Counted from the stretch's first letter, positions 48,265-59,128 are shown. The stretch is 64,000 nt of DNA from an uncultured Anaerotruncus sp. (GCA_904398655.1 CAJFPF010000055.1:31637-95636), one strand, 5' to 3'. Numbers and translations are program-made. Notes: generated by a model not told the origin, from the letters alone.

Positions 48265-49014
48265 TTAGAGAAGATCCCCCATGTGATATAGTCCTTCCTG
48301 TTTGTCACAGAGGAATAGTGCTGCATTGATCGCTCCTGCCGCAAAAACCCCTTTGTTCAAAGCAGTATGAGAGAGGGACAACATCTCGTCTTGGCCAGCA
48401 AACAAGATTTCATGCTCCCCTACGATGGTCCCGCCCCGGACGGCATGAATGCCAATCTCATTTTTTTCTCTCTTTTTGCGTACAGCGTGCCGGTCGTAGA
48501 TATAATGAGAGGGTTCAGGTAGTACAGAGGAGATCGCATCAGCCAACATCAGCGCTGTTCCACTGGGAGCATCTAATTTTTGATTGTGATGCTTTTCAAT
48601 GATCTCGATATCAAACTTTCCTCCCAGTGTTTTAGCTGCCTTTTTCGCCAACTCGACCAAAAGGTTGACTCCCAAGGACATATTGGCTGTAAAGAAAATG
48701 GGGACCGTTTGGGAAGCCGCATGAATCGCTTCTATTTGATCCGGGGAAAAGCCCGTCGTGGCAATCACTGCGGGAAGATGGCGTTCTACCACATATCCCA
48801 ACAGCCCTTCCAATATACTGGGGTGGGAAAAGTCGATCAATACATCCGCTTCCACAGCGCATTCAGAAGGGGATGTGAAGACCGGAAATCCGTCAGAACT
48901 GATCGGGTTCCGGTCGATCCCAGCTACCACAACGCAATCCTCCCGTTCCCGTATTTGCGCCACAATATTACGTCCCATCTTGCCATTACAGCCTGAAAGA
49001 ATGATCCGTCTCAT
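48265..49014 (-). CDS. dapB: 4-hydroxy-tetrahydrodipicolinate reductase
   Basis: IILSGCNGKMGRNI; IIEKHHNQKLDAPSGTALMLAD. Confidence 0.96.
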   Translation of the reverse strand: MRRIILSGCNGKMGRNIVAQIREREDCVVVAGIDRNPISSDGFPVFTSPSECAVEADVLIDFSHPSILEGLLGYVVERHLPAVIATTGFSPDQIEAIHAASQTVPIFFTANMSLGVNLLVELAKKAAKTLGGKFDIEIIEKHHNQKLDAPSGTALMLADAISSVLPEPSHYIYDRHAVRKKREKNEIGIHAVRGGTIVGEHEILFAGQDEMLSLSHTALNKGVFAAGAINAALFLCDKQEGLYHMGDLL

Positions 49015-49048
49015 CCTGCCTTTTTCACCTCTGTTATCGATTTTGCTA

Positions 49049-49939
49049 TTACAAAAGCCCGGCGTCTTGAAGGGCCTTTTTCAAAATTTCTTTGCGGGCC
49101 CCATCCAGAGGAATCAATGGGAGACGAGGGGCACCAGCTTTCCAACCCAGTAGATTCATAGCCTCTTTTACCGGGATGGGGTTCACATCTGAGAAGAGGG
49201 CATTGATCAAAGGCAACAGCTTGATTTGCAGATCTGCGCTCTCCTGTACTTTTCCATCAAAATACAGCTGGCACATGTCATGGGCCTGTCTTGGGGCCAC
49301 GTTGGAAAGCACTGAAATAACACCTTTTCCCCCTAAGGAGAGGATCGGAACTGTCTGGTCATCATTTCCAGAGTAAAGATCCAGCGCATCTCCGCAGAGA
49401 TAACGGATGTTGGCAATCTGGCTCAGATCCCCGCTGGCCTCTTTGGTAGCCACAATGTTGGGATGTTGGCAAAGCTTTTGATAGGTGGCTGGCTGGATGT
49501 TGACGCCAGTGCGGCTAGGAACATTGTAGAGGATGATAGGCAGGCTAGTGGCATCTGCCAAGGCAAAGAAATGGCTAATCAGTCCTGCTTGAGAGGTTTT
49601 ATTATAATAAGGGGTAACCTGCAGCAGGGCGTCCGCACCCGCTTGTTCAGCCTGCTTGGAAATTTCAATGGCATGGGCGGTATTGTTGCTACCAGCGCCG
49701 GCTACCACAGGGACACGTCCAGCCACCTTTTCCACTGCAAAACGGATACACTCCACCTGCTCCTTCTCTGTCATGGCGGAGGCCTCTCCTGTGGTACCCA
49801 CTGTTACAATGGAATCGGTCCCATTGGAGATTTGGTGTTCAATCAGTCGGCCATACTCCTCCCAATTGATGGAAAGATCCTCATTCATGGGAGTGATGAT
49901 CGCCACGCCTGTACCCGTGAAGATTGTCTTTTTGCTCAT
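49049..49939 (-). CDS. dapA: 4-hydroxy-tetrahydrodipicolinate synthase
   Basis: GTGVAIITPMNEDLSINW; VGTTGEASAMTEKEQ; YNVPSRTGVN. Confidence 0.97.
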   Translation of the reverse strand: MSKKTIFTGTGVAIITPMNEDLSINWEEYGRLIEHQISNGTDSIVTVGTTGEASAMTEKEQVECIRFAVEKVAGRVPVVAGAGSNNTAHAIEISKQAEQAGADALLQVTPYYNKTSQAGLISHFFALADATSLPIILYNVPSRTGVNIQPATYQKLCQHPNIVATKEASGDLSQIANIRYLCGDALDLYSGNDDQTVPILSLGGKGVISVLSNVAPRQAHDMCQLYFDGKVQESADLQIKLLPLINALFSDVNPIPVKEAMNLLGWKAGAPRLPLIPLDGARKEILKKALQDAGLL

Positions 49940-49972
49940 TACAAAAACCACCTTTCTACCCCAAAATTCATT

Positions 49973-51052
49973 TTAGTCGAGATATCCTCTCGCTGCTAAC
50001 AATTCTGCCAGTAACACAGCGCCGCCCGCCGCTCCACGCAAAGTGTTGTGGGAAAGGCAGACAAACTTGTAGTCATACTGGGTGTCCTCCCGCAGCCGCC
50101 CGATTGAGACCGCCATTCCATTTTCCAGGTTGCGGTCCAATTTGGTCTGAGGGCGGCTCTCCTCTTCAAAATAATGTAAGAAGTGTTTGGGAGCGCTGGG
50201 CAGTCCCAATTTTTGAGGGGCCCCGGAAAATGCCGCCCAACGTTCTTTCATCTGTTGCATAGTTGGTTTTTTCTCAAAACTCGCGAACACCGCCGCCATA
50301 TGGCCGTCCGAACAGGGGACCCGTAGGCACTGTGCAGTAAAAGCAGGGGAGGTGGCGGGCACAATCGCCCCGTCCTGGATGGTACCCCAAATCTTCAACG
50401 GCTCCCGTTCACTTTTTTCCTCCTCCCCGGGGATGTAGGGAATGACGTTATCTACAATTTCCGGAAAGGTTTCAAATGTTTTTCCCGCTCCGGAAATTGC
50501 TTGGTAGGTACAGACGAGTGTTTTGGTAAGGCCAAACTCCTCCTTCAAGGGATGGAGCGCTGGTACATAGCTCTGCAAAGAACAGTTGGATTTGACTGCC
50601 ACAAATCCCCTCCGGGTGCCCAACCGTTTTCGTTGCGCCGGGATGATCTGGAGATGTTCATCATTGAGCTCCGGAATCACCATGGGGACGTCAGGAGTGA
50701 ATCGGTGGGCCGAATTGTTGGAGACCACCGGGCACTCCGCTTGGGCATAGGCTTCCTCCAGTGCCCGAATCTCCTCTTTTTTCATATCTACCGCGCAAAA
50801 AACAAAATCCGCCTGTTGAGCAACTTTCTCCACATCGGCCGCGTTCTGGATCACCATCTTTTTGACCCCTTCCGGGATCGGTGAGGTCATTACCCAGCGG
50901 TCTTTCACCGCATCTTCATAGATTTTTCCAGCCGAATTGGGGGAAGCTGCCAAAACCGTCAGCTGAAACCATGGATGGTTTGCCAAAAGGCTGATAAAAC
51001 GCTGTCCTACCATCCCGGTAGCCCCTACAACACCCACATTCCATTTTTTCAT
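49973..51052 (-). CDS. asd: Aspartate-semialdehyde dehydrogenase
   Basis: VGVVGATGMVGQRFISLLANHPWFQL; VKSNCSLQSYVPAL. Confidence 0.95.
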   Translation of the reverse strand: MKKWNVGVVGATGMVGQRFISLLANHPWFQLTVLAASPNSAGKIYEDAVKDRWVMTSPIPEGVKKMVIQNAADVEKVAQQADFVFCAVDMKKEEIRALEEAYAQAECPVVSNNSAHRFTPDVPMVIPELNDEHLQIIPAQRKRLGTRRGFVAVKSNCSLQSYVPALHPLKEEFGLTKTLVCTYQAISGAGKTFETFPEIVDNVIPYIPGEEEKSEREPLKIWGTIQDGAIVPATSPAFTAQCLRVPCSDGHMAAVFASFEKKPTMQQMKERWAAFSGAPQKLGLPSAPKHFLHYFEEESRPQTKLDRNLENGMAVSIGRLREDTQYDYKFVCLSHNTLRGAAGGAVLLAELLAARGYLD

Positions 51053-51094
51053 TGCCAAAACCCCTTTTTTCAAATCATATGCAGATTGGGATAA

Positions 51095-51372
51095 TAAAAA
51101 AACCGGTTGAAAACCGGTTCAAATTCCATTATAATGGAGAAGTTCTAAAATATGCCAGTAAATAGTTCGCAGCAGGAAAACCACGTCCCATCCACCGCCA
51201 TAGCGCTCCATCATAACGTAAAATGATGACAGTCGCAAGCCTATTTGGCTGTGCGCCCAGAGAAACCGCTTGCCAAACGTTTCTCTTCGGCGTCGATCCC
51301 TTTCGCACGGTATAAACGACTTTGGCAGTCTGAGCCGAGCTACTGATGAAAGACGCGACCTCTACCGGTTTG
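51095..51372 (-). ncRNA. Lysine riboswitch (L-box) with downstream terminator
   Basis: Minus strand: GGTAGAGGTCGCG...ATCAGTA...GAAAGGGATCGACGCCGAAG...CTTGCGACTGTCATCA...TGGAGCGCTATGG, then AACCGGTTTTCAACCGGTTTTTTTA; promoter TTGACA-17-TAATAT at 51443-51415. Confidence 0.88.
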
Positions 51373-51555
51373 GATTTTTATCAAAATTGGGGACTTCTTT
51401 TAGAATTTTTTATTATATTAACACTGCTGGGAATAGATGTCAACCCGATTTTCTCAATTTAATGTATCAAAATTTTGGATAGCTCTCCAAAAGGAGATCA
51501 TGCACACATTGGCAGACGCTGTCCTCTTGTTTCATACATTTAGGAGGCCTACAGA

Positions 51556-52587
51556 TTGTTTAAGACATCGGATTTTTATTTTGACTTACCCCAGGAGCAG
51601 ATTGCCCAAACCCCGGTGGAGCCCCGGGATCACTCCCGCATGCTGGTGTTACACCGACAAAATGGTTTGTTGGAGCACCGTCACTTCTACGATCTTCCCC
51701 AATACCTTGAGGCGGGAGATACTTTGGTCATCAATACCTCTCGGGTCATTCCGGCACGTCTCTATGGCAATAAGGAGGATACGGGAGGACGGATGCAGTT
51801 TCTCCTTTTAACCCAAAGAGAAAAGGATATTTGGGAAGTCATGGTAAAACCCGGAAAAAAGGCCAAAGAGGGTTCCCGCTTTGTATTTGGGGATGGGATC
51901 CTCCGCGCAGAGGTCTTAACGACTGTAGAGGGTGGAAATCGACTTGTCCGTATGGAGTATCAAGGGGATAGCATCTATCCTATCTTAGAAAAAATTGGAA
52001 ATATGCCGCTGCCTCCCTATATTACGCAAGAACTAAAGGACAATGAGCGATACCAAACGGTGTATTCCCAACAGCTTGGTTCTGCTGCAGCTCCTACCGC
52101 TGGCCTGCATTTTACCGATCAGCTACTAGATCAGTTGCGTTCACAGGGAGTCAATATTGCAGAGGTAGTGTTGCATGTGGGCCTAGGGACCTTCCGCCCT
52201 GTAAAGGAAGAAGACATTACACAACATCATATGCATTCTGAACACTATCACCTCCCGCGAGAGACCGCAGAACTGATCAATACCACAAAACAAAACGGCC
52301 ATCGAGTAATCGCGGTGGGAACTACCAGCTGCCGCACATTGGAATCGGTGGGAACAAAGTACGGAAAAGTCCAAGAGGATGATGATGATACCAGCATCTT
52401 TATCTATCCTGGTTATTCTTTCAAAGTTTTGGACGGGCTGGTTACTAATTTCCATTTACCGGAAAGTACTTTGATTATGCTGGTCAGCGCTTTTGCTGGC
52501 TATGAACAGACCATGCGTGCCTATCAGGTGGCGGTACGGGAGCATTATCGATTTTTTAGTTTTGGAGATGCAATGTTGATTTTGTGA
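51556..52587 (+). CDS. queA: tRNA preQ1(34) S-adenosylmethionine ribosyltransferase-isomerase
   Basis: [39 protein letters not shown] start. Confidence 0.96.
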   Translation: MFKTSDFYFDLPQEQIAQTPVEPRDHSRMLVLHRQNGLLEHRHFYDLPQYLEAGDTLVINTSRVIPARLYGNKEDTGGRMQFLLLTQREKDIWEVMVKPGKKAKEGSRFVFGDGILRAEVLTTVEGGNRLVRMEYQGDSIYPILEKIGNMPLPPYITQELKDNERYQTVYSQQLGSAAAPTAGLHFTDQLLDQLRSQGVNIAEVVLHVGLGTFRPVKEEDITQHHMHSEHYHLPRETAELINTTKQNGHRVIAVGTTSCRTLESVGTKYGKVQEDDDDTSIFIYPGYSFKVLDGLVTNFHLPESTLIMLVSAFAGYEQTMRAYQVAVREHYRFFSFGDAMLIL

Positions 52588-53733
<1,146 letters not shown>

Positions 53734-53829
53734 GAGGATTTTTATAGGAATCCCTTGAAACCCATGTCCAAACACGCTATAATAGTTAAAGTGTACTCTT
53801 TTAGGTAGAAATTATTTGGAGGTTTTTTT

Positions 53830-54153
53830 ATGGAAGGAGCAGCCACAACTGGATTTGGTAGCAGCATTTTGATGATCGTTGTCATCTTTGTCGTCTTCTA
53901 TTTCCTGTTGATCCGGCCCCAAAAGAAACAGGAAAAGAAAACCCAGCAGATGCGTGCTAGCTTGGAGGTCGGGGATGAGATCGTCACCATCGGTGGTATC
54001 ATCGGTACAGTTGTTGTGACGAAGGACGACTATCTGGTCATTGAGACTGGGTCTGACAGAAGCAAGGTTCGGATTACCCGTTGGGCTGTTCAGACCAATA
54101 ATACTCCTCATGACCCTCCTGCTGCTGAGAACGGCAAAAAATCTAAAAAATAA
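53830..54153 (+). CDS. yajC: Preprotein translocase subunit YajC
   Basis: FVVFYFLLIRPQKKQEKKTQQMRASLEVGDEIVTIGGIIGTVV. Confidence 0.95.
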   Translation: MEGAATTGFGSSILMIVVIFVVFYFLLIRPQKKQEKKTQQMRASLEVGDEIVTIGGIIGTVVVTKDDYLVIETGSDRSKVRITRWAVQTNNTPHDPPAAENGKKSKK

Positions 54154-54243
54154 TCATGGTGTTCTAAAATTTGCTCATTCCCCGTATTCTGGATTAAGCG
54201 GTGTGTGATAGTCGCAAAAGCCGCTGAAAGGGAGGATCTGGGA

Positions 54244-54642
54244 ATGAGCAAATCCGATGTATCCCGCTTGAAGAGGTACTTGCGGCCCCTCTCTATGGGC
54301 GTGCTGTTTGGGGCAATCATATGTATGTGCCTATTAGCTGTGATGGCACTGGTCATGAGTATCGGGGATATTCCTCAGGGATGGGTGTTCATGCTCGCGT
54401 CCATCGCCTTTTGGCTCGGCGGGTTGGCAGGTGGCTTTTTCTGCGCTTGTCTTTCTAAAGAGCGAGGACTCCTGTTGGGCCTATGTTGTGGCCTCATTCT
54501 TTCAGCGATTTGTCTATTGGCTAGCTTAACAATGGGAGAGCCCAATTGGGGTGGAGCCGCAATTGCAAGGTTTGTTGCGATGTTGTTTGCTTGCGCCTTG
54601 GGAGGCGTATTGGGGGTAAATCGCCGGAAAAAAGTCCGTTGA
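54244..54642 (+). CDS. TIGR04086-type membrane protein
   Basis: Four hydrophobic segments; position between yajC and SCIFF is typical of Clostridia. Confidence 0.75.
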   Translation: MSKSDVSRLKRYLRPLSMGVLFGAIICMCLLAVMALVMSIGDIPQGWVFMLASIAFWLGGLAGGFFCACLSKERGLLLGLCCGLILSAICLLASLTMGEPNWGGAAIARFVAMLFACALGGVLGVNRRKKVR

Positions 54643-54650
54643 ACGATTGC

Positions 54651-54679
54651 CTTTTTTGTAAAAATGTGTTATACTAGTC
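54651..54679 (+). promoter_or_regulatory. Promoter of SCIFF precursor gene
   Basis: TTGCCT-17-TATACT. Confidence 0.5.
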
Positions 54680-54709
54680 CCAGATTATTAGGAAATGAGG
54701 GAGTTTCAA

Positions 54710-54853
54710 ATGAAACATATAAAGACTATTAATCATGCCAATTTGAAAGAGTCCGCAGTGAAGGGCGGTTGCGGCGAGTGCCAAGCCTCCTGCCAGTCTG
54801 CTTGCAAAACTTCCTGCACTGTAGCAAATCAGAAATGTGAGAACAAGAGATAA
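54710..54853 (+). CDS. scfA: SCIFF ribosomal peptide precursor (six cysteines in forty-five residues), 47 aa
   Basis: MKHIKTINHANLKESAVKGGCGECQASCQSACKTSCTVANQKCENKR*; six Cys; upstream of SCIFF maturase; absent from ORF track. Confidence 0.95.
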   Translation: MKHIKTINHANLKESAVKGGCGECQASCQSACKTSCTVANQKCENKR

Positions 54854-54890
54854 TCTCTTTGATCTTTTCACTTGCCACAATGTTTCATTT

Positions 54891-54912
54891 AGGGCGGCTG
54901 AAAGGCCGCCCT
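54891..54912 (+). terminator. Intercistronic hairpin between SCIFF precursor and maturase (attenuator-like)
   Basis: AGGGCGGC-tgaaag-GCCGCCCT followed by ctgttttgg. Confidence 0.6.
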
Positions 54913-54936
54913 CTGTTTTGGTTATAGGAGATTGCA

Positions 54937-56298
54937 ATGATACATAAGTACCAACTAAATGGCTATTGGATTGTGCTAGATGTCAATTCGGGGGCAGTAC
55001 ATCTTTTAGATGAGCTCAGTTATCGTCTATTGGATCTCATGACGGATTCGGTTCCGCCAGAGTGTCCACCAGAGGCGTTTGAGCGGCTTTCGGATTATAC
55101 ACCGGAAGAAATCCAAGAAGCTCACGCCGAATTATTGATGTTGCAGGAGGCAGGGCAGCTGTTTTCCTCCGATGACTACGATCAATTTGCTAAATTGATG
55201 ACCCCTTCACCCGTCAAAGCAATGTGCCTTCATGTGGCCCATGACTGCAATCTGCGGTGTAAGTATTGTTTTGCTGATTCGGGAGAGTACATGGGACACC
55301 GTGAGTTGATGAGTCTGGAAACGGGGAAAAAGGCCATCGACTATTTAATTAAATATTCTTACGGCCGCCATAATTTGGAAGTGGATTTCTTTGGCGGTGA
55401 GCCTCTTATGAATTTTGGCGTAGTGAAGGAACTAGTGGCCTATGCGCGCTCTTTGGAAAAGGAACATAATAAACTTTTCCGTTTCACGACCACTACCAAT
55501 GGCATTTTGCTGACCGATGACAAAATTGATTTCATCAATCGGGAAATGTCCAATGTTGTGCTCTCCATTGACGGACGCAAAGAGGTCAACGACCGGATGC
55601 GTCCCCATGTAGACGGTCGGGGCAGCTATGAAAGTATGGTTCCGAAGTTTCAGCGACTGGTAGAAAAGCGTCGCCAAGGACCGTTCGATCAGTACTATGC
55701 CAGAGGAACATTTACAAAATATAATAAGGACTTCGCAGAAGACGTTCTCCATCTGGTGGACCTTGGATTTGATCAGGTCTCCGTAGAGCCGGTGGTTTCC
55801 GACCCATCGGTGCCCTATGCTCTTACAGAGGAGGATCTTCCTGAGATCTTTGCCGAGTACGAACGTTTGGCGAAAATTATGGTCCAGAGGCATGGGACTG
55901 ACAAGGATTTCAATTTCTTCCATTTCATGTTGGACCTGGATCAGGGCCCGTGTGCAATCAAACGGCTGAGAGGGTGCGGTTGCGGCAATGAGTATGTAGC
56001 GATCACTCCCTCTGGAGATGTCTATCCCTGCCATCAGTTTGTGGGGCATGCAGAATGGAAAATGGGCAGTGTCTATGACCAGAGTTTGGACTATGACATG
56101 AAGAGCAAATTTGCCGCAGCGACGGTCTATGGAAAAGCAGAGTGTCGAAATTGTTGGGCAAAATTCTATTGTTCCGGTGGCTGTAATGCAAACAGTATGC
56201 AATATCAAGGGGACATTTTAAAACCGGTAAAGATCTCTTGCGAGTTGGAAAAGAAGCGCCTGGAGTGCGCAATTATGATTAAAGCAGCAACCCTATAA
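54937..56298 (+). CDS. scfB: Radical SAM/SPASM thioether-forming SCIFF peptide maturase
   Basis: HDCNLRCKYCFADSGEYMG (CxxxCxxC); VYPCHQFVG...CRNCWAKFYCSGGCNAN SPASM Cys; N-terminal RRE-like region. Confidence 0.95.
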   Translation: MIHKYQLNGYWIVLDVNSGAVHLLDELSYRLLDLMTDSVPPECPPEAFERLSDYTPEEIQEAHAELLMLQEAGQLFSSDDYDQFAKLMTPSPVKAMCLHVAHDCNLRCKYCFADSGEYMGHRELMSLETGKKAIDYLIKYSYGRHNLEVDFFGGEPLMNFGVVKELVAYARSLEKEHNKLFRFTTTTNGILLTDDKIDFINREMSNVVLSIDGRKEVNDRMRPHVDGRGSYESMVPKFQRLVEKRRQGPFDQYYARGTFTKYNKDFAEDVLHLVDLGFDQVSVEPVVSDPSVPYALTEEDLPEIFAEYERLAKIMVQRHGTDKDFNFFHFMLDLDQGPCAIKRLRGCGCGNEYVAITPSGDVYPCHQFVGHAEWKMGSVYDQSLDYDMKSKFAAATVYGKAECRNCWAKFYCSGGCNANSMQYQGDILKPVKISCELEKKRLECAIMIKAATL

Positions 56299-56370
56299 CA
56301 TATGACTATGACATAAATTATAAAAGACATGCATATCTCTTTTATTGGAAAAACCAAGGAAGGGAAGTGG

Positions 56371-57075
56371 ATGTTCATGCCGTTTACCGCCGCTGATTTG
56401 GACAAGATTTTAGCCCAGCAGCAGCAAAAAAAGCCTGCTGAAGAGCTTCCAATACACCCAATAAGGGTGGAGGAGGCATCACTGCGGGCTTTTTCTTTTC
56501 CCACCAAACGGGACTGGATATTCTACCTTTTAGGAGCTTTATTTTTATTAGGCGTAGGGATTGGGGCGTTATTGGTAAGTCGCTGCCAACCGCAGACCTT
56601 AGAACTACTCAAAGGAGTCCTGGGGGGATATGTAGAGTTACGTCAAAGCCGTCCTTTCGGCAGCATTGTTATTTCCACATTTAGCTCCCTCTTTCTATTT
56701 CTCCTCATCCTCTTTTTATTGGGTTTTTGTTCCATCTCACAACCTGCCATTCTTCTGGTACCCCTTTTTAAAGGATTGGGATATGGTTTTGCTGCGGGCA
56801 CTCTCTATGGAGAATCTGGCGCTTCGGCTATTCTGCAGATCGCAATTTTAATGCTTCCCTCCATATTGCCTGGCACGCTTCTTTTGATGCTGGCAAGCAG
56901 AAGTGCGCTTTTATTCTCCACCCGTTTATTTCATGTTTCCGTCCACAGAGAAAGCGCTTTTGGCCCCAGTATTAAGCGATATGGAATGCGCTTTTTGTTA
57001 TTTATGGTGCTCAGTCTTTTGATTGCCCTGTTGGATGCCAGCATCTGCGTCAAGTTCCGAAGCCTGCTGCTTTGA
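56371..57075 (+). CDS. SpoIIM-like multi-pass membrane protein
   Basis: TM pattern; LLVPLFKGLGYGFAAGTLYG; adjacent to Xer recombinase as in other Firmicutes. Confidence 0.6.
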   Translation: MFMPFTAADLDKILAQQQQKKPAEELPIHPIRVEEASLRAFSFPTKRDWIFYLLGALFLLGVGIGALLVSRCQPQTLELLKGVLGGYVELRQSRPFGSIVISTFSSLFLFLLILFLLGFCSISQPAILLVPLFKGLGYGFAAGTLYGESGASAILQIAILMLPSILPGTLLLMLASRSALLFSTRLFHVSVHRESAFGPSIKRYGMRFLLFMVLSLLIALLDASICVKFRSLLL

Positions 57076-58095
57076 AACAGGTCCTTCTGTCGTGGGAACT
57101 CTTTTTCGAGCTTTTGGCGAAACCGAGGATAGAGGGGAATGTTCCGCCGCGTTTTCCATTTGACGGCTGGAAACATGGGTATAAATTTCAGTAGTACTGA
57201 GACTGACATGTCCCAGGATCTCTTTCAAAACCCGGATATCTACGTTCCCATGCTGGTACATCAATGTAGCGGCGGTGTGGCGGAGCTTATGCGGCGAATA
57301 GCCTTGCCCAGCTAGACCGGCTCGCTTGAGCCATTCACCAATGATCTGCTCCACCCGTCGGGGGGTAATTCTGGTACCACGGGAGCTCAAAAATAGTGCA
57401 TCACGGGCGTTTTCCTTCACCGGAGGTTTCCGGACGGCCAAATAAGCTTCCATCGCTTGCAGGCAGGCATCGTTTAAGTAGACAACTCTCTCCTTATTAC
57501 CTTTTCCCAAAAGACGCACAGTATTATTTCGGATATCCGAGAGATTGATTCCAACCAACTCAGACAGACGCATCCCGCAGTTTAAAAAGAGGGTTAGAAT
57601 ACAGAAATCTCGTTCGTAACTGGTACTATTGGCGGGGGTAGTGTCGGTAAGTAGTTCTAAGCTTTCTTCCAACGTCAAATAACGAGGCATGGCCTTCTTT
57701 AAGGATGGCACCTCCAAGTTTTCCACGGGATTTGTACGCAATAGGCAGGCCTTTTGCGTCAAATAGTTGAAAAAGGAGCGGAGGGCAGATACCTTTCGAG
57801 AACGCGTTTTGGCATTATTGCTGCGCTGATCCAGCGTATAATTTAGAAAGCCATAAACATCGGAAAGGGTAATTTCAGAAATGGTCTGAATAGAAATGTC
57901 GTGGATCGATAGCTGTTGGAACTGTTCGGAATCTATATGGGACTGATGGAGAAGCTTAGTAGCTTTGATATACCGTAAAAAAGTGCGCAAATCCACGTGA
58001 TAAGCATCGACTGTCCGTTGTGAGCGGCCGCGAATGGTCAACATATAAAATAAGAAATCCTGAAGATAACGAGGACAATCTTGATAGTCCGCCAT
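56998..58095 (-). CDS. Tyrosine recombinase (XerC/XerD-like integrase)
   Basis: Catalytic R..HxxR..H..Y: GMRLSELVGINL, SPHKLRHTAATLMY, LGHVSLSTTEIYTH. Confidence 0.92.
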   Translation of the reverse strand: MADYQDCPRYLQDFLFYMLTIRGRSQRTVDAYHVDLRTFLRYIKATKLLHQSHIDSEQFQQLSIHDISIQTISEITLSDVYGFLNYTLDQRSNNAKTRSRKVSALRSFFNYLTQKACLLRTNPVENLEVPSLKKAMPRYLTLEESLELLTDTTPANSTSYERDFCILTLFLNCGMRLSELVGINLSDIRNNTVRLLGKGNKERVVYLNDACLQAMEAYLAVRKPPVKENARDALFLSSRGTRITPRRVEQIIGEWLKRAGLAGQGYSPHKLRHTAATLMYQHGNVDIRVLKEILGHVSLSTTEIYTHVSSRQMENAAEHSPLSSVSPKARKRVPTTEGPVSKQQASELDADAGIQQGNQKTEHHK

Positions 58096-58109
58096 AAAAC
58101 CCCTCCCTT

Positions 58110-58139
58110 AATTTCGCTAAATTTTTATTTAGCGAAATT
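58110..58139. repeat. Perfect 13-bp-arm inverted repeat (4-nt centre)
   Basis: AATTTCGCTAAAT-tttt-ATTTAGCGAAATT. Confidence 0.95.
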
Positions 58140-58198
58140 TCATATTCATATTTTATTCCCTCTCTGGAAAAATGTCAAGTACCTTGGAGATGATATTT

Positions 58199-59128
58199 GT
58201 GGAGTTAAAACAGTTGGAATTCTTTTTGGCGGCCTGCGAGTGTGGCAGTCTGGGTAAGGCTGCAGACCGACTGTATACGACACAGCCAAATGTAAGTAAA
58301 GTCATTGCCTCCCTGGAGCATGAACTTGGGAAACCGTTATTTGAACGGACAAGCCGTGGACTGAAGCTTACCGACTATGGGAAGTCCATTTATCAATATG
58401 CTGATAACATTTTCAAAAATGTAGAGCTTATCACCCACTCCAGCCGTGTGAGACATCCAGAGACCCTTAGTGTCTCCACCTATCCCAGCCATGTACTTGC
58501 CTCTGTCCTAGTAAATTTGTATCAACGAGATCCCACGCGAATTATCGAACACCGTCAGGATACTGTGGAAGGTATTACAAACCATGTAGCCAGAGGGATC
58601 TCTGAACTGGGAATCCTCTACGTTTCTCAAAAGCAACGGATGATTTTCCAGCACATTATTGCCCATAAAAATCTGGAATTCGTCACATTGGGCGTCCGGG
58701 AAGCCTGTATTTATGTGGGCCCCCACAACCCTCTCTTTTATGGAAAAGACTCTATTTCGTTAAAGGAAGTATATCAGTTGCGGTTTATACGCGGCTTGAG
58801 TGATTATTTCTCTATGGAACACCATTTAAAACAAGTGAGCATGGGTGCTATTGATTCTGAAAAACTTCATCCCGCTGTCTACACAAATAGTGAGCACTTT
58901 ACAATGGAAATGTTGCGATGCACGGATCTTGCCGAACTGGGTATTGATGTGAATCCCCCTGCCCTGCCGCAACCTCCCAGTAGTCACTTGCGCTGTCTGC
59001 GTATTGAAGGCGAGGAAGCGAATTTGATCTTGGGATATGTGGTGACAAAAGAACACGTGCTCTCGGATATCGCCAATGAATTGGTGGAAGGAATGCGTGA
59101 GCAGATGGATGCTTCCCAGTACCCATAA
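58199..59128 (+). CDS. LysR-family transcriptional regulator
   Basis: LKQLEFFLAACECGSLGKAADRLYTTQPNVSKVIASLEHELGKPLFERTSRG. Confidence 0.92.
   Translation: MELKQLEFFLAACECGSLGKAADRLYTTQPNVSKVIASLEHELGKPLFERTSRGLKLTDYGKSIYQYADNIFKNVELITHSSRVRHPETLSVSTYPSHVLASVLVNLYQRDPTRIIEHRQDTVEGITNHVARGISELGILYVSQKQRMIFQHIIAHKNLEFVTLGVREACIYVGPHNPLFYGKDSISLKEVYQLRFIRGLSDYFSMEHHLKQVSMGAIDSEKLHPAVYTNSEHFTMEMLRCTDLAELGIDVNPPALPQPPSSHLRCLRIEGEEANLILGYVVTKEHVLSDIANELVEGMREQMDASQYP

Noticed and set aside
51421-51555. Possible preQ1 riboswitch upstream of queA-tgt
   Set aside because: No H-type pseudoknot or conserved preQ1 aptamer sequence seen; region holds the divergent lysine-operon promoter
55432-56208. 258-aa minus-strand ORF antisense to the SCIFF maturase
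   Set aside because: Shadow ORF of a certain gene
56998-58095. Xer-like recombinase as evidence of a prophage or integron
   Set aside because: No phage, att or cassette genes nearby; flanked by core genes and next to a SpoIIM-like gene as in ordinary Firmicutes chromosomes
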